DNA of 64,000 bases from positions 806,001 to 870,000 of the forward strand of contig NC_013441.1 of assembly GCF_000024785.1 (NCBI RefSeq), in the 5' to 3' direction. The translations under genes and the position numbers were made by a program. This document shows positions 26,108-34,837 of this stretch, piece after piece; within the stretch, counting starts at the first letter, position 1; each line of letters starts with the position of its first letter. The DNA is from Gordonia bronchialis DSM 43247. Its GTDB lineage: Bacteria > Actinomycetota > Actinomycetes > Mycobacteriales > Mycobacteriaceae. Below the pieces are notes generated by a model, which had not been told where the DNA came from, did not search any database, and worked only from the letters and a program-made list of their open reading frames with translations.

Positions 26108-27178
26108 ATGACCGAGAATCCGTTGACCACTGCCGTCGCCCAGGTGTCGGCGCTGCTTGCCGAGGTGCGTGAGCGCGGTGAGGCGGCCACCGAGCAGGCC
26201 CAATCCCGTCTCGCCGTGACTGCCGAGAAGACCCAGTCGAGGCTTGCCGAGACTGCCGAGAAGACCCAGTCGAGGCTTGCCGAGACTGCCGAGAAGACCC
26301 AGTCGAGGCTTGCCGAGACTGCCGAGAACACGCAGGCCCGGATCGATGATGCGCTGGCGACGGCACTGGCGTTGTTCGAGGAGGCGCGGGTGAAACTGTC
26401 GTCCCTGCCCATCGAGGTGCCGGCCGAAATCGAGGAGTTGCGCAACAGGTTTTCGCCGGAGGAGCTGCGCAGCGTCGCCGAGGCGTATCTGGCCGTCGCC
26501 GCCGGTTTGTTGACGTCGCTGTCCGAGCGTGGTGAAGAGGTGGTGGACAAGCTCAAGTCGCAGCCGGTGGTCGGCTCGAATCTGCCGAAGCTGGAGAAGG
26601 TCTACAACGATGCCGTCGGGCTGACCGGTGACGCGCTGGGTGTGGTGTCGGCGCAGACCCGTCTCGTCGGGGAGCGTGCGGCGAAGTTGGCCGGTGCCGC
26701 TGACGACACCCGCGAACTGCCCGCCCAGAAGTCACCTGCCGCCAAGGCGCCCGCGACGGTGGCCGAGGCGGTCGGTGCGCCCGCGAAGACAGCTGTCGCG
26801 AAGACCGGTGCGGCGACGAAGGCGGCACCCAACAAGTTGCCGGCGAAGAAGGCCGCAGCGACGACGGCCCCGGCGACGAAAGCTCCGGCCAAGAAGGCGG
26901 CCCCGGCCAAGAAGGCGGCAGCCACCAAGGCCCCGGTCAAGAAGGCCGCCCCGGCGAAGAAGGCGGCTGCCAAGAAGGCCGAATCGGTGAAGGCCCCCGC
27001 CCAGAAGGCCGCCGCCAAGAAGGTCGCCGCCAAGAAAGTCGCTGCCAAGAAGGTCACCGCGAAGAAGACCGCTGCCAAGAAGGCCGCACTTGCCAAGGCG
27101 GCCAAGAAAGCAGTCCCGGCCAAGAAGGCTCCTGCCAAGAAAGCTCCGGCCAAGAAGGCCCCCGGCTCGGGGAGCTGA
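26108..27178 (+). CDS. hbhA: heparin-binding hemagglutinin-like protein, repeat-bearing paralogue
   Basis: This 356-residue protein follows AAGGAG. It opens with an amphipathic helix containing about four 11-residue repeats (TAEKTQSRLAE) and has a middle helix like that of the first paralogue. It ends in a Lys/Ala/Pro tail of about 140 residues (many KKA, KAPAKKA units). The tail is far longer than in the 18142-18831 paralogue or in mycobacterial HbhA, as I recall that protein. No signal peptide is visible. It is predicted to be a polycationic adhesin or nucleoid/lipid-body-binding protein. Confidence 0.85.
   Translation: MTENPLTTAVAQVSALLAEVRERGEAATEQAQSRLAVTAEKTQSRLAETAEKTQSRLAETAEKTQSRLAETAENTQARIDDALATALALFEEARVKLSSLPIEVPAEIEELRNRFSPEELRSVAEAYLAVAAGLLTSLSERGEEVVDKLKSQPVVGSNLPKLEKVYNDAVGLTGDALGVVSAQTRLVGERAAKLAGAADDTRELPAQKSPAAKAPATVAEAVGAPAKTAVAKTGAATKAAPNKLPAKKAAATTAPATKAPAKKAAPAKKAAATKAPVKKAAPAKKAAAKKAESVKAPAQKAAAKKVAAKKVAAKKVTAKKTAAKKAALAKAAKKAVPAKKAPAKKAPAKKAPGSGS
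26213..26334 (+). repeat. 33-bp tandem repeats in hbhA
   Basis: Nearly identical 33-base units (containing GCCGAGAAGACCCAGTCGAG) encode the 11-residue TAEKTQSRLAE motif. The last unit has diverged (TAENTQARIDD). The perfect DNA identity between units suggests recent expansion and possible length variation among strains. Confidence 0.85.
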
Positions 27179-27225
27179 GGCGCGCCGCCCCACAGGCGTC
27201 TGCCGTCGACCACTACAGTAAAAGC

Positions 27226-27540
27226 GTGGATTCTCTCTTCTCGATCACCGCTGCCGGGCAGAGCCTCATCCTGTGGACGCTGACCGTGGTTGCGGGGGTG
27301 GTCTCGCTGATCGCCCTGGTGCATGCGTCGATCCAGCGCAAGGACGCCTTCCCGGCTGTCGACCGGCAGTCCAAGGTCGTGTGGGTGGCGCTGCTTGCCG
27401 GCTCGACATTGTTCATCTGGTTCTTCCAGGCGCCGTCGCTGCTCTACCTCGTCGGTGTCGTCGCGATGCTCGTCTACCTCGTGGACGTGCGGCCCCGCGT
27501 GGACTCCATCCAGGGCAAGTCGTGGTTCAAGAAGGCATGA
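27226..27540 (+). CDS. DUF2516 small membrane protein (Rv0476-like)
   Basis: This 104-residue protein starts at GTG and has three hydrophobic segments: SLILWTLTVVAGVVSLIALV, VWVALLAGSTLFIWFF and LLYLVGVVAMLVYLVDV. The RPRVDSIQG ending is typical. In mycobacteria it follows hbhA directly, and the same order is kept here. Function unknown. Confidence 0.85.
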   Translation: MDSLFSITAAGQSLILWTLTVVAGVVSLIALVHASIQRKDAFPAVDRQSKVVWVALLAGSTLFIWFFQAPSLLYLVGVVAMLVYLVDVRPRVDSIQGKSWFKKA

Positions 27541-27576
27541 GCGTGACTACCGACCCGGTAGGAAGGCGCTGAGCGC

Positions 27577-28395
27577 GTGGCGGAGTATCGGATCAACGAG
27601 CTGGCCGACGCGTCGGGAGTGAGCGTCCGCAACATCCGGGTCTATCAGGATCGGGGGTTGTTGCCGCCGCCGGCGATTCGTGGCCGGGTCGGCTGGTATT
27701 CCGACGAACACCTGGTGCGCCTGAATCTGATCTCCCGCATGCTCGAGCGCGGCTACACATTCGCGACGATCAGCGAGTTGCTGCATGCCGCTCACTACGG
27801 GATGCGCGTCGAGCAGATCCTGCGCGGTACCCCGAAGGGTGGCCGTTTCCGCAACTTCAAGCGCGCGGCGACGATCACCATCACCGAGCTCCGCAAAACC
27901 CTCAACGCCAGCGACCGGTCCATCGCGCTCAGCCAGAAACTCGGTCTGCTCACCAAGGACGGTGCGCATTACGCGATCAAGAACCCGGAGGTCCTCGAGG
28001 GCGCCGAACTGCTGGTGAAGAGCGGCATCGACATCGACGTGCTCCTCGACCGCTGGGTTCGCGTGCAGGGTGACCTCGAAGATGTCGCGCAGAGCTTCGT
28101 CTCGATCATCACCGACAAATACTTCGACGAGAACCTGCCGGACATGGACGAGGCGGCGGTCAGCAAGATGGCCGAGCTGATCGGGACGGTGCGGCCGATG
28201 GCCCACGACATCGTGGAGACCACCTTCCGTAAGGCGCTCGACGAGCAGATCTCCAAGGCGATCGGGGAGGCGGCCACCTACTTCGACGCCGCGGATGCGG
28301 TCGACGCCGCCGACGCGGGTGAGGACCCAGCGGCGACGACCCCGGACAATACGTCAATGAACATTGGTACATTGGACTCCGACACCACGCAGTGA
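27577..28395 (+). CDS. MerR-family transcriptional regulator
   Basis: This 272-residue protein has an N-terminal MerR HTH (RINELADASGVSVRNIRVYQDRGLLPPP) and the second wing RGRVGWYSDEHLVRLNLI. A long C-terminal helical domain of unknown ligand follows. The end is Asp/Ala-rich. It starts at GTG, 36 bases after the DUF2516 gene. Confidence 0.87.
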   Translation: MAEYRINELADASGVSVRNIRVYQDRGLLPPPAIRGRVGWYSDEHLVRLNLISRMLERGYTFATISELLHAAHYGMRVEQILRGTPKGGRFRNFKRAATITITELRKTLNASDRSIALSQKLGLLTKDGAHYAIKNPEVLEGAELLVKSGIDIDVLLDRWVRVQGDLEDVAQSFVSIITDKYFDENLPDMDEAAVSKMAELIGTVRPMAHDIVETTFRKALDEQISKAIGEAATYFDAADAVDAADAGEDPAATTPDNTSMNIGTLDSDTTQ

Positions 28396-28441
28396 TGAGC
28401 CACTCTCCTGCTCATCCGTGCTGGTGAGTAGGGAGTAGACG

Positions 28442-29506
28442 GTGAAGAAGAGTTCAGTTGCCATGGCCGGTGTCGCGCTCGGTGCGGGCGTGGTCGGCGT
28501 GGGTGTCGGCACGATCTTCGCGGGCATCGCCCGAGATGCGTTCCGGGCCGAGCCGGCTGTCGACGACGGTCCCGACGAACTGCTCCGCGAGCCCGCCCGG
28601 GCCCCTGAGCGCCGACAGGTTCGCAGCGCCGACGGCACCCGACTCAACGTCGAGGTCTACGGACCCGACGCCGCAGACTCCGACGACATCGTCGTCATGG
28701 TGCACGGCTGGACCTGCAACACCGCCCACTGGTACCCGCAGATCAACGCGCTGGCCGAGCGGACGACCGTGGTCGCCTACGATCAGCGCGGTCACGGCCG
28801 CAGCGAACGCGGTCGCGCCCGGCCCACGGTCGCCATGCTCGGCCAGGACCTCGATGCGGTTCTCGACGCCGTGGTCGGCGACGGTCGTCGCGCGGTCCTC
28901 GTCGGGCACAGCATGGGGGGCATGACCATCATGTCGTGGGCCGCGCAGTACGCCGACAAGGTACCCACGACGGTGTCCGGTGTCGCGCTCACCTCCACCG
29001 CGGCCAAGGCGGTCCTGCAGAATCACACCCTGATCCCGATGAATCTGCCGCGCTACACGCGTCCCTTCGAGGCGACGGTCGGCAAGTTGTTCACCTCGGC
29101 ACCCGTGCCGATCCCGAAAACCCCTTATGGCGGCCGACTTTCGCACTACATCGCGCTCGGACCCAACGCCCGCAAGGCACACGTGGATTTCGTCGACGAC
29201 ATGATCGGCGCCTGCCCACCCCGGTCGCGTGCGGGATGGGGTGCCGCGATGGGCAAACTCGATGTGACCGCCGGGCTCGAGGCGCTGACGGTGCCGACCA
29301 CCGTCATCGTCGGCACCGACGACCGCCTGACACCTGCCTCACACGCGGAGCAGATGGCAGAAGTGTTGCGGCGCAACGGACATCTGCGAGACCTGGTGAT
29401 CTACGACGGCGTAGGGCACATGTCGAGCATCGAGGCCGCGGAGCGGTTCAACGAGTTGCTGGCCGACATCCTCGCCGAGGTGGGGTCGGAGAAGGTGCCG
29501 GCCTGA
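28442..29506 (+). CDS. alpha/beta hydrolase
   Basis: This 354-residue protein has an N-terminal hydrophobic segment (VAMAGVALGAGVVGVGVGTIFAGIA), so it may be membrane-anchored or secreted. The hydrolase core holds VMVHGWTCN (oxyanion region), the nucleophile elbow GHSMGG, IVGTDDRLTP for the acid and GVGHMSSIE for the His. It resembles esterases and non-haem peroxidase-like hydrolases; the substrate is unknown. Confidence 0.85.
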   Translation: MKKSSVAMAGVALGAGVVGVGVGTIFAGIARDAFRAEPAVDDGPDELLREPARAPERRQVRSADGTRLNVEVYGPDAADSDDIVVMVHGWTCNTAHWYPQINALAERTTVVAYDQRGHGRSERGRARPTVAMLGQDLDAVLDAVVGDGRRAVLVGHSMGGMTIMSWAAQYADKVPTTVSGVALTSTAAKAVLQNHTLIPMNLPRYTRPFEATVGKLFTSAPVPIPKTPYGGRLSHYIALGPNARKAHVDFVDDMIGACPPRSRAGWGAAMGKLDVTAGLEALTVPTTVIVGTDDRLTPASHAEQMAEVLRRNGHLRDLVIYDGVGHMSSIEAAERFNELLADILAEVGSEKVPA

Positions 29507-29521
29507 GCCGGTGCGCCGTAC

Positions 29522-29589
29522 AGGAAGGTCACCGCTGAGGACACCGGCATGTACCGGTGCACCTCGACCCGCCCAGCGGTGACCTTTCT
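29522..29589. terminator. nested inverted repeat between convergent genes
   Basis: The outer arms AGGAAGGTCACCGCTG and CAGCGGTGACCTTTCT pair with one mismatch. An inner hairpin CACCGG-CATGTA-CCGGTG sits between them. It lies between the convergent hydrolase (29506) and murB (29601) stops and is probably a bidirectional terminator. Confidence 0.65.
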
Positions 29590-29600
29590 GGATACTCGCC

Positions 29601-30689
29601 CTAGATCGCGCAGTTGACCAGCACCGGTTCTGGCCGCAGCGTGACGCCGAAGGCGTCGAAGACGCCGTCGCGGACGTCGCGAGCCAGGTCGAGGAGTTCG
29701 TCGGTGGTCGCGGCACCCCGATTGGTCAGTGCCAGTGTGTGTTTGGTGGACAGCCGCACCGGTGAGTCCGGTCCGGGATAGCCGCGGGAGAAGCCGGCGC
29801 GTTCGATCAGCCACCCGGCTGACAGCTTGATCCCGGCGTTCTCATCGGCGGCGTCGGCGGGATAGGACGGCACGCTGACATCGGCGCCGACGACCGTCCT
29901 GATGCGATGCAACGCCGTGGTGGCGGCCTGGGCGTCGAGGATCGGATTGGTGAAAAACGAACCGGCACTCCAGGTGTCGTGATCGTCGGGATCGAGGACC
30001 ATACCTTTGCCGCGACGCAGCGCCAGCACCTGTTCGCGGACCGCCGCGGCGTCGACCCGATCGCCCGGTTGCACCCCGAGCATCGTCGACAACTCGCGAT
30101 AACTCACCGGCTGTGATTCGCGGTTCTCGTTGAGCCAGAACGACACGGCGACGACGACGAAGTCGCAGCGATGTTTGAGATTGCTGGTGCGGTAGCCGAG
30201 ACCGAGTTCGGCCGGCGCCACCCATCGCAGGCCGCCGGAACGCCGGTCGAGCACCTGGACCTCGCGCAGGATGTCGGCGACCTCCACCCCGTAGGCGCCG
30301 ACGTTCTGCACGGGCGTCGCACCGGCCGCGCCGGGGATGCCGGAGAGACATTCGAGGCCACCGAAGCCGGCGTCGACGGTGGCGGCGACCAGATCGTCCC
30401 AGGCGACCCCGGCGTCGGCCGTCACGTGCGTGCGCCCGGACTCGCGGCCGGTCCCGAACTCGATGCGGTCGCTGCCGATGACCATGGCGGTGCCGTCGAA
30501 TCCCTCGTCGGCGATCACCAGGTTGGACCCGCCACCGATGATGAGGACCGGTTCGCCCTGCTGATCGAGGTCGGTGACGGTTTCCACCACGCTGCGCGTG
30601 TCGTCGCAGCGGACGACGACGCGGGCGGGTCCGCCGAGTCGCAGGGTGGTCCGGCCGGCCAGCGGCTCGCTCCGACGAGTGTCTGTCAC
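29601..30689 (-). CDS. murB: UDP-N-acetylmuramate dehydrogenase
   Basis: This protein of about 362 residues reduces UDP-GlcNAc-enolpyruvate to UDP-MurNAc in peptidoglycan synthesis. The FAD-binding region includes PVLIIGGGSNLVIADEG, then SGIPGAAGATPVQNVGAYGVEV. YRTSNLKHRCDFVV and AGSFFTNPIL match type I MurB, with the catalytic Ser in AGSFF. GTG 30689 is used; ATG 30719 is in frame, and a longer extension to 31271 would cover the divergent DUF2505 gene and is rejected. Confidence 0.92.
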   Translation of the reverse strand: MTDTRRSEPLAGRTTLRLGGPARVVVRCDDTRSVVETVTDLDQQGEPVLIIGGGSNLVIADEGFDGTAMVIGSDRIEFGTGRESGRTHVTADAGVAWDDLVAATVDAGFGGLECLSGIPGAAGATPVQNVGAYGVEVADILREVQVLDRRSGGLRWVAPAELGLGYRTSNLKHRCDFVVVAVSFWLNENRESQPVSYRELSTMLGVQPGDRVDAAAVREQVLALRRGKGMVLDPDDHDTWSAGSFFTNPILDAQAATTALHRIRTVVGADVSVPSYPADAADENAGIKLSAGWLIERAGFSRGYPGPDSPVRLSTKHTLALTNRGAATTDELLDLARDVRDGVFDAFGVTLRPEPVLVNCAI

Positions 30690-30758
30690 GGCCCCAACGG
30701 TAGCCGTAGCGGTGCACATCACTGCCCCGGCACCTGCCGAACAGGTAGCGTTCTGCCC

Positions 30759-31259
30759 ATGTCGAGCAAGCTGCAGCATTCGGTCACCTATCCCTTTTCG
30801 ACACAGCGGTTGTGGGAGCTCGTCACCAACGAGCAGTACTGGCACGACCTCATCGAGCGCATCAATTCCAGCCATGGACACATCGACAGCTACACCCGCG
30901 ACGGCGACACCGTGGTCGTCGAGATGCATCAGGGGATCCCGGCCGACAAACTGCCGTCGGGGGTCACCAAGATCAAACCCGGCGACATGGAGATCCCGCG
31001 CCGCAACACCTTCCGGCTCGTCGGCGACACCATCGAGGGGGAGATCGCCGCAACCGTCGACGGCGCCCCGGTCAAGATCAACGGGACCCTGACGATGTCG
31101 GGGGATCCGGCCCGCACCGACTACACCGCGGACGTCGCGGTGAGCATCCCGCTGCTCGGCGGGAAGATCGAGAAGCAGGTCATCGGACATTTGATCGACT
31201 TGCTCGACAGCGAACACGGACACACCGTCGATTGGGAGCAGGAGAATCGCCTGACGTAG
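30759..31259 (+). CDS. DUF2505 protein (Rv0481c-like)
   Basis: This 166-residue protein has an START/SRPBCC-like pattern (TYPFSTQRLWELVTNEQYWHDLIERI). It is divergent from murB with about 70 bases between starts, as in mycobacteria. No ribosome site is visible, and a TAGCGT element about 10 bases upstream suggests a leaderless transcript. Function unknown; SRPBCC folds bind lipids or hydrophobic ligands. Confidence 0.82.
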   Translation: MSSKLQHSVTYPFSTQRLWELVTNEQYWHDLIERINSSHGHIDSYTRDGDTVVVEMHQGIPADKLPSGVTKIKPGDMEIPRRNTFRLVGDTIEGEIAATVDGAPVKINGTLTMSGDPARTDYTADVAVSIPLLGGKIEKQVIGHLIDLLDSEHGHTVDWEQENRLT

Positions 31260-31269
31260 CCTGGTCGAC

Positions 31270-31779
31270 ATGGCACGACGGCTCAGCTATTCCGCACGGT
31301 ACAAGCATCCCGCGGAGAAGCTCTATCAGGCGCAGAGCACCCGCCAGTACTGGGACGACATGATGGCGGGCTTCCAGATGATCTCGCCGCACTGCGAGGT
31401 GGCCTCCTTCACCTCCGACGAGACCGGCCTCAAGGTGGTGCTCAAGCAGACCATCGGTCGTGATCAGCTCCCGCCGCTGGCGCAGACGGTGCTGATGAAG
31501 GACATGATCATCACCCGCGAGGAGTCCTTCGGTCCGTTCGACCCGGACAACACCAAGGGCACCTACAACGCGTCGATCCCGGCCGGTCCGGGCAGCCTCA
31601 ACGGCTGGCAGGAACTGTTCCCCACCGAGACCGGTTGCACGATCCGCAAGACCACCGAGGTCAAGGTCTTCATCCCGTTCGTCAACGGCAAGCTCGAGCA
31701 GATGATGCTGGTGAACCTGGTGGATCTCTTCCGGGCCGAGGCGGAGTACGCCAAGGACTGGATCGACAAGAACATGTGA
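31270..31779 (+). CDS. DUF2505 protein, tandem paralogue
   Basis: This 169-residue protein is related to the preceding one (SARYKHPAEKLYQAQSTRQYWDDMMAGF and a C-terminal FVNGKLEQMMLVNLVDLFRAEAEYAKDWI). It starts 10 bases after it. The pair probably arose by tandem duplication. The stop overlaps the next start as GTGA, giving a three-gene operon with the methyltransferase. Confidence 0.82.
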   Translation: MARRLSYSARYKHPAEKLYQAQSTRQYWDDMMAGFQMISPHCEVASFTSDETGLKVVLKQTIGRDQLPPLAQTVLMKDMIITREESFGPFDPDNTKGTYNASIPAGPGSLNGWQELFPTETGCTIRKTTEVKVFIPFVNGKLEQMMLVNLVDLFRAEAEYAKDWIDKNM

Positions 31780-32555
31780 GCGGGCCCGGCCCGCTCGGCC
31801 GCATCACCCGCGGCACCACCAACATCAACCGGCTGCGTCGCGTCGATCGGTGGATGACGCACGATCCGCGGGTCCTCGCCGCACTCGGCGACCGTCCGGT
31901 GCCGCTGGCCGTCGACCTCGGCTACGGAGCCCGCCCCGACACCACCCTGGAATTCGCCTCCCGGCTACGTCGCGTCGCACCGCGTGTGGAGGTCGTGGGC
32001 CTGGAGATCGACCCGGAGCGAGTGGTTGCCGCCCGTGACGGCGTGCGGTTCGGCGTCGGCGGATTCGAACTCGCCGGCCTGCGACCCGATGTGGTGCGTG
32101 CCTTCAACGTGCTTCGCCAATACGACGAGAACGAGGTGGCCGACGCGTGGGCGCGCATGTGTGGTGCGCTGGCACCGGGCGGGGTCATCGTCGAAGGCAC
32201 CTGCGACGAGATCGGACGCCGATGCGCCTGGGTTCTCCTCGACGCCGGCGGCCCGGTGAGTCTGACGCTGAGCTGGGCGCCCGAGCACACCGGCCGTCCG
32301 TCCGAGCTGGCCGAACGCCTACCCAAAGCGCTGATCCATCGGAACATTCCGGGGGAAGGTATCCACCGGCTGCTGACGTCGGCCGACGAATGCTGGGACA
32401 TCGCGGCACCGCACGCGCCCTACGGTCCGCGACGACGCTGGCACGAGACACTGAGATTGCTGCGCTCGCGGGGAATCGACTGTGCCGTACCGCGCGGCCG
32501 GTCCGTGGACAACGTCCTGTCGGTTCCCTGGCGTCTGGTTGCGCCCGCGGAGTGA
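31776..32555 (+). CDS. SAM-dependent methyltransferase-like protein
   Basis: This 259-residue protein has a glycine motif VDLGYGARPDTTLEFASRL and an acidic GLEIDP at the end of strand two, followed by VVRAFNVLRQYDENEVADAW and LAPGGVIVEGT. The motif I variant (GYGARP) is unusual but keeps the fold. GTG 31776 overlaps the DUF2505 stop by 4 bases. Substrate unknown. Confidence 0.75.
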   Translation: MSGPGPLGRITRGTTNINRLRRVDRWMTHDPRVLAALGDRPVPLAVDLGYGARPDTTLEFASRLRRVAPRVEVVGLEIDPERVVAARDGVRFGVGGFELAGLRPDVVRAFNVLRQYDENEVADAWARMCGALAPGGVIVEGTCDEIGRRCAWVLLDAGGPVSLTLSWAPEHTGRPSELAERLPKALIHRNIPGEGIHRLLTSADECWDIAAPHAPYGPRRRWHETLRLLRSRGIDCAVPRGRSVDNVLSVPWRLVAPAE

Positions 32556-32571
32556 CATTACTGTGAGCCGT

Positions 32572-33423
32572 ATGCGTGTGGCGATGGCCCAGATCAGCTC
32601 GAGCGACGACGTCGAGGCGAACCTCGCGACCGTCGTCGCCGGAATCGGGGAGGCGGCCGCGAACGGTGCCGAGCTCGTTGTGTTCCCGGAGGCCGCCATG
32701 TGCCGGTTCGGGGTGCCGCTCGGGCCGGTCGCGCAGCAGCTCGACGGTCCGTGGGCCGACGCGGTGTCCGCGGCCGCCGTCGACGCCGGGATCAGCGTCG
32801 TGGCCGGCATGTTCACCCCCGCCGACGACGGCCGCGTCCACAACACGCTACTGATCGCGACACCCGGCGGGGAGCGCATCGAATACTACAAGATCCACCT
32901 CTACGACGCCTTCGGATTCCGGGAGTCACGGACCGTCGCACCCGGGGACCGGCCGGTGACCTTCGCCGTCGGCGACGCCACGGTCGGCGTGGCCACCTGC
33001 TACGACGTGCGTTTTCCCAATCTGTTCACCACGTTGGCGCGCCGCGGGGCCGACGTCATCGTGGTGCCCACGTCCTGGGGTTCCGGGCGCGGGAAACTGC
33101 ATCAGTGGGAGGTGCTGGTAACGGCGCGGGCGCTGGATTCGACATCGTTTGTGGTGGGTGTCGGCCAGGCGGCACCGGCCGATCCCGACGTCGCAGCCTC
33201 CGGTGCACCCACCGGAATAGGCCACAGCCAAATCACAGATCCCTTCGGTAGCGTGGTCGCCGCGTACGACGAGAACGTCCGGATCGACGTCCACGACATC
33301 GACCTGACGCTGGTGGGGAAGGCGCGTGAGCAACTGGCCGTCCTAGCCAATGAAACCCATCTGCCGGTGAACACATCCGCCGGACAGTTCCGGCGCCCCG
33401 AGACCGAGGAACCCCGACGGTAG
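32572..33423 (+). CDS. carbon-nitrogen hydrolase (nitrilase family, Rv0480c-like)
   Basis: This 283-residue protein has the Glu-Lys-Cys triad in VVFPEAAM (E40), YYKIHLYD (K107) and ATCYDVRFP (C143). The length and motifs match branch-10 nitrilase-like amidases such as Nit1/YafV, which repair deaminated glutathione or act on omega-amides. The exact substrate in a mycothiol-using bacterium is unclear. ATG 32572 is used; GTG 32563 is an alternative. Confidence 0.88.
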   Translation: MRVAMAQISSSDDVEANLATVVAGIGEAAANGAELVVFPEAAMCRFGVPLGPVAQQLDGPWADAVSAAAVDAGISVVAGMFTPADDGRVHNTLLIATPGGERIEYYKIHLYDAFGFRESRTVAPGDRPVTFAVGDATVGVATCYDVRFPNLFTTLARRGADVIVVPTSWGSGRGKLHQWEVLVTARALDSTSFVVGVGQAAPADPDVAASGAPTGIGHSQITDPFGSVVAAYDENVRIDVHDIDLTLVGKAREQLAVLANETHLPVNTSAGQFRRPETEEPRR

Positions 33424-33453
33424 GGCACACACCCGCCACCGAGGACGGAATCC

Positions 33454-34746
33454 ATGACCGACGACAAGCGACCAGACCATCCGTCGTCACCGGACACCAC
33501 GTCCGGTGACACCCCCGCTGACGCCTCGACGCCGAGCGCCCCGGACAGCCCTGCCGGCCCGGCTTCACCCGCCGAGCAGCCGACGAGGCAGCACGCCACC
33601 GGCGGACATGCGACGCCCGCACCGGGTGACGACGCGCCGGCGACCGAGCAGATCCCCCAGACCGGGCCACATGCCACCGAGCAGATCCAGCGTCCGGTCA
33701 CCGAGCCGGCGGCGCGGGCGTACTCGCAGGTGCCCCCGTCGCAGGCACCCGGCACCGCCCAGTTCCCGACCGGCACGCAGCCGGCCGACGACTTCGGGCC
33801 GGTCGGGCCGAGTTCCGGACCGCAAGACGCCACCACCGGCCCGGTGCGGACGGCGCCCACCAAACGCAAGCGCAGCCGGCTCACGATCGCCGTCGCATCG
33901 GTGCTCGCCGTCGTCCTCGTCCTCATCATCGCCGGCGTCGGCAGCGAGTTGTACCTGCGACACCGGCTCACCAGCTGCGTCTCCGATTCGGTCAGCGATT
34001 CCGCCGGTTTCCCGGTCGACGTCTCGTTGAGCAAGAAACCCATTCTGCTGCAATGGATCAGCGGCAGTGCCCCGTGGGCCGAGCTGCACGGCAACGGTGA
34101 CAACGGCGAGCACATCGACGTGCGCGTCGAGGACGTGGGACTGTCCGGCGGTGAGGTCGGCAGCGTCGACGGCACGGTGAACATCAACGGCGTCGCTCTC
34201 GACGGGCGTGCCGACAACGTCAAGGGCGACGGCAGTGAGGCGGTCACCCTCGGCAAACTCGATGCCACCGGAAGCGTCGATTTCAATCGGGTCGTCGCCG
34301 CGAGCAAAGCGGCCGCCGACACCAACGGCGGTACCGAGGGACAGCCCACCGGAATGGCCGGCGGCATCGAGAGCATCACCGGCAATGCCGCCGACCAGAC
34401 CATCCAGGTGGTCTCCAATTTCCCGGCGCTGTTCATGACGATCCCGGTCACCACGATCATCAAGCCGGTCCTCAACCAGGGGAAAGTGACCTTTGAGGCG
34501 GTCAAGACCACCGCCGAGGTCCCCCTGCTGAGCAGCATCGAGATCCCGCAGAACTGGGCCCAGCAGATCATCGACCAGGTGACCCCGCAGATGTTCGGGT
34601 CGTTCTTCAACGAGGTCAACATCACCACCCTCAAGGTGACCGGCAACGGTGTCGACTTCGCCCTCAACGGCACCGACGTGCGGCTTGATCAGCAGACGAC
34701 CTCGATGTCGGGTCAGGGCAAGTCCTTCGACTGCTCGATCATCTGA
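33454..34746 (+). CDS. DUF2993 (LmeA-like) membrane-anchored protein
   Basis: This 430-residue protein has a disordered Pro/Thr/Gly-rich cytoplasmic N-terminus of about 135 residues. A Lys/Arg-flanked transmembrane helix follows (LTIAVASVLAVVLVLIIAGV), then an extracellular DUF2993 domain (GFPVDVSLSKKPILLQWISG, FALNGTDVRLDQQ). LmeA, a DUF2993 protein, supports lipomannan maturation in mycobacteria. In M. tuberculosis this gene neighbours the nitrilase gene, as here. Confidence 0.8.
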   Translation: MTDDKRPDHPSSPDTTSGDTPADASTPSAPDSPAGPASPAEQPTRQHATGGHATPAPGDDAPATEQIPQTGPHATEQIQRPVTEPAARAYSQVPPSQAPGTAQFPTGTQPADDFGPVGPSSGPQDATTGPVRTAPTKRKRSRLTIAVASVLAVVLVLIIAGVGSELYLRHRLTSCVSDSVSDSAGFPVDVSLSKKPILLQWISGSAPWAELHGNGDNGEHIDVRVEDVGLSGGEVGSVDGTVNINGVALDGRADNVKGDGSEAVTLGKLDATGSVDFNRVVAASKAAADTNGGTEGQPTGMAGGIESITGNAADQTIQVVSNFPALFMTIPVTTIIKPVLNQGKVTFEAVKTTAEVPLLSSIEIPQNWAQQIIDQVTPQMFGSFFNEVNITTLKVTGNGVDFALNGTDVRLDQQTTSMSGQGKSFDCSII

Positions 34747-34837
34747 GCGATCGGGCGCCGATGGTGAATCGGTACCCTGGAGCATGTCCGATTTGCCGGG
34801 CCGACCGGCCGGACCCGCCGACAGTCTGGAGGCCACA

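Noticed and set aside
26213-26334. Regular 33-bp repeats as a CRISPR array
   Set aside because: The units are contiguous without spacers and are in frame within hbhA.
29601-31271. Extended murB frame reaching 31271
   Set aside because: The extra part is antisense to the DUF2505 gene; family length supports a start at 30689-30719.
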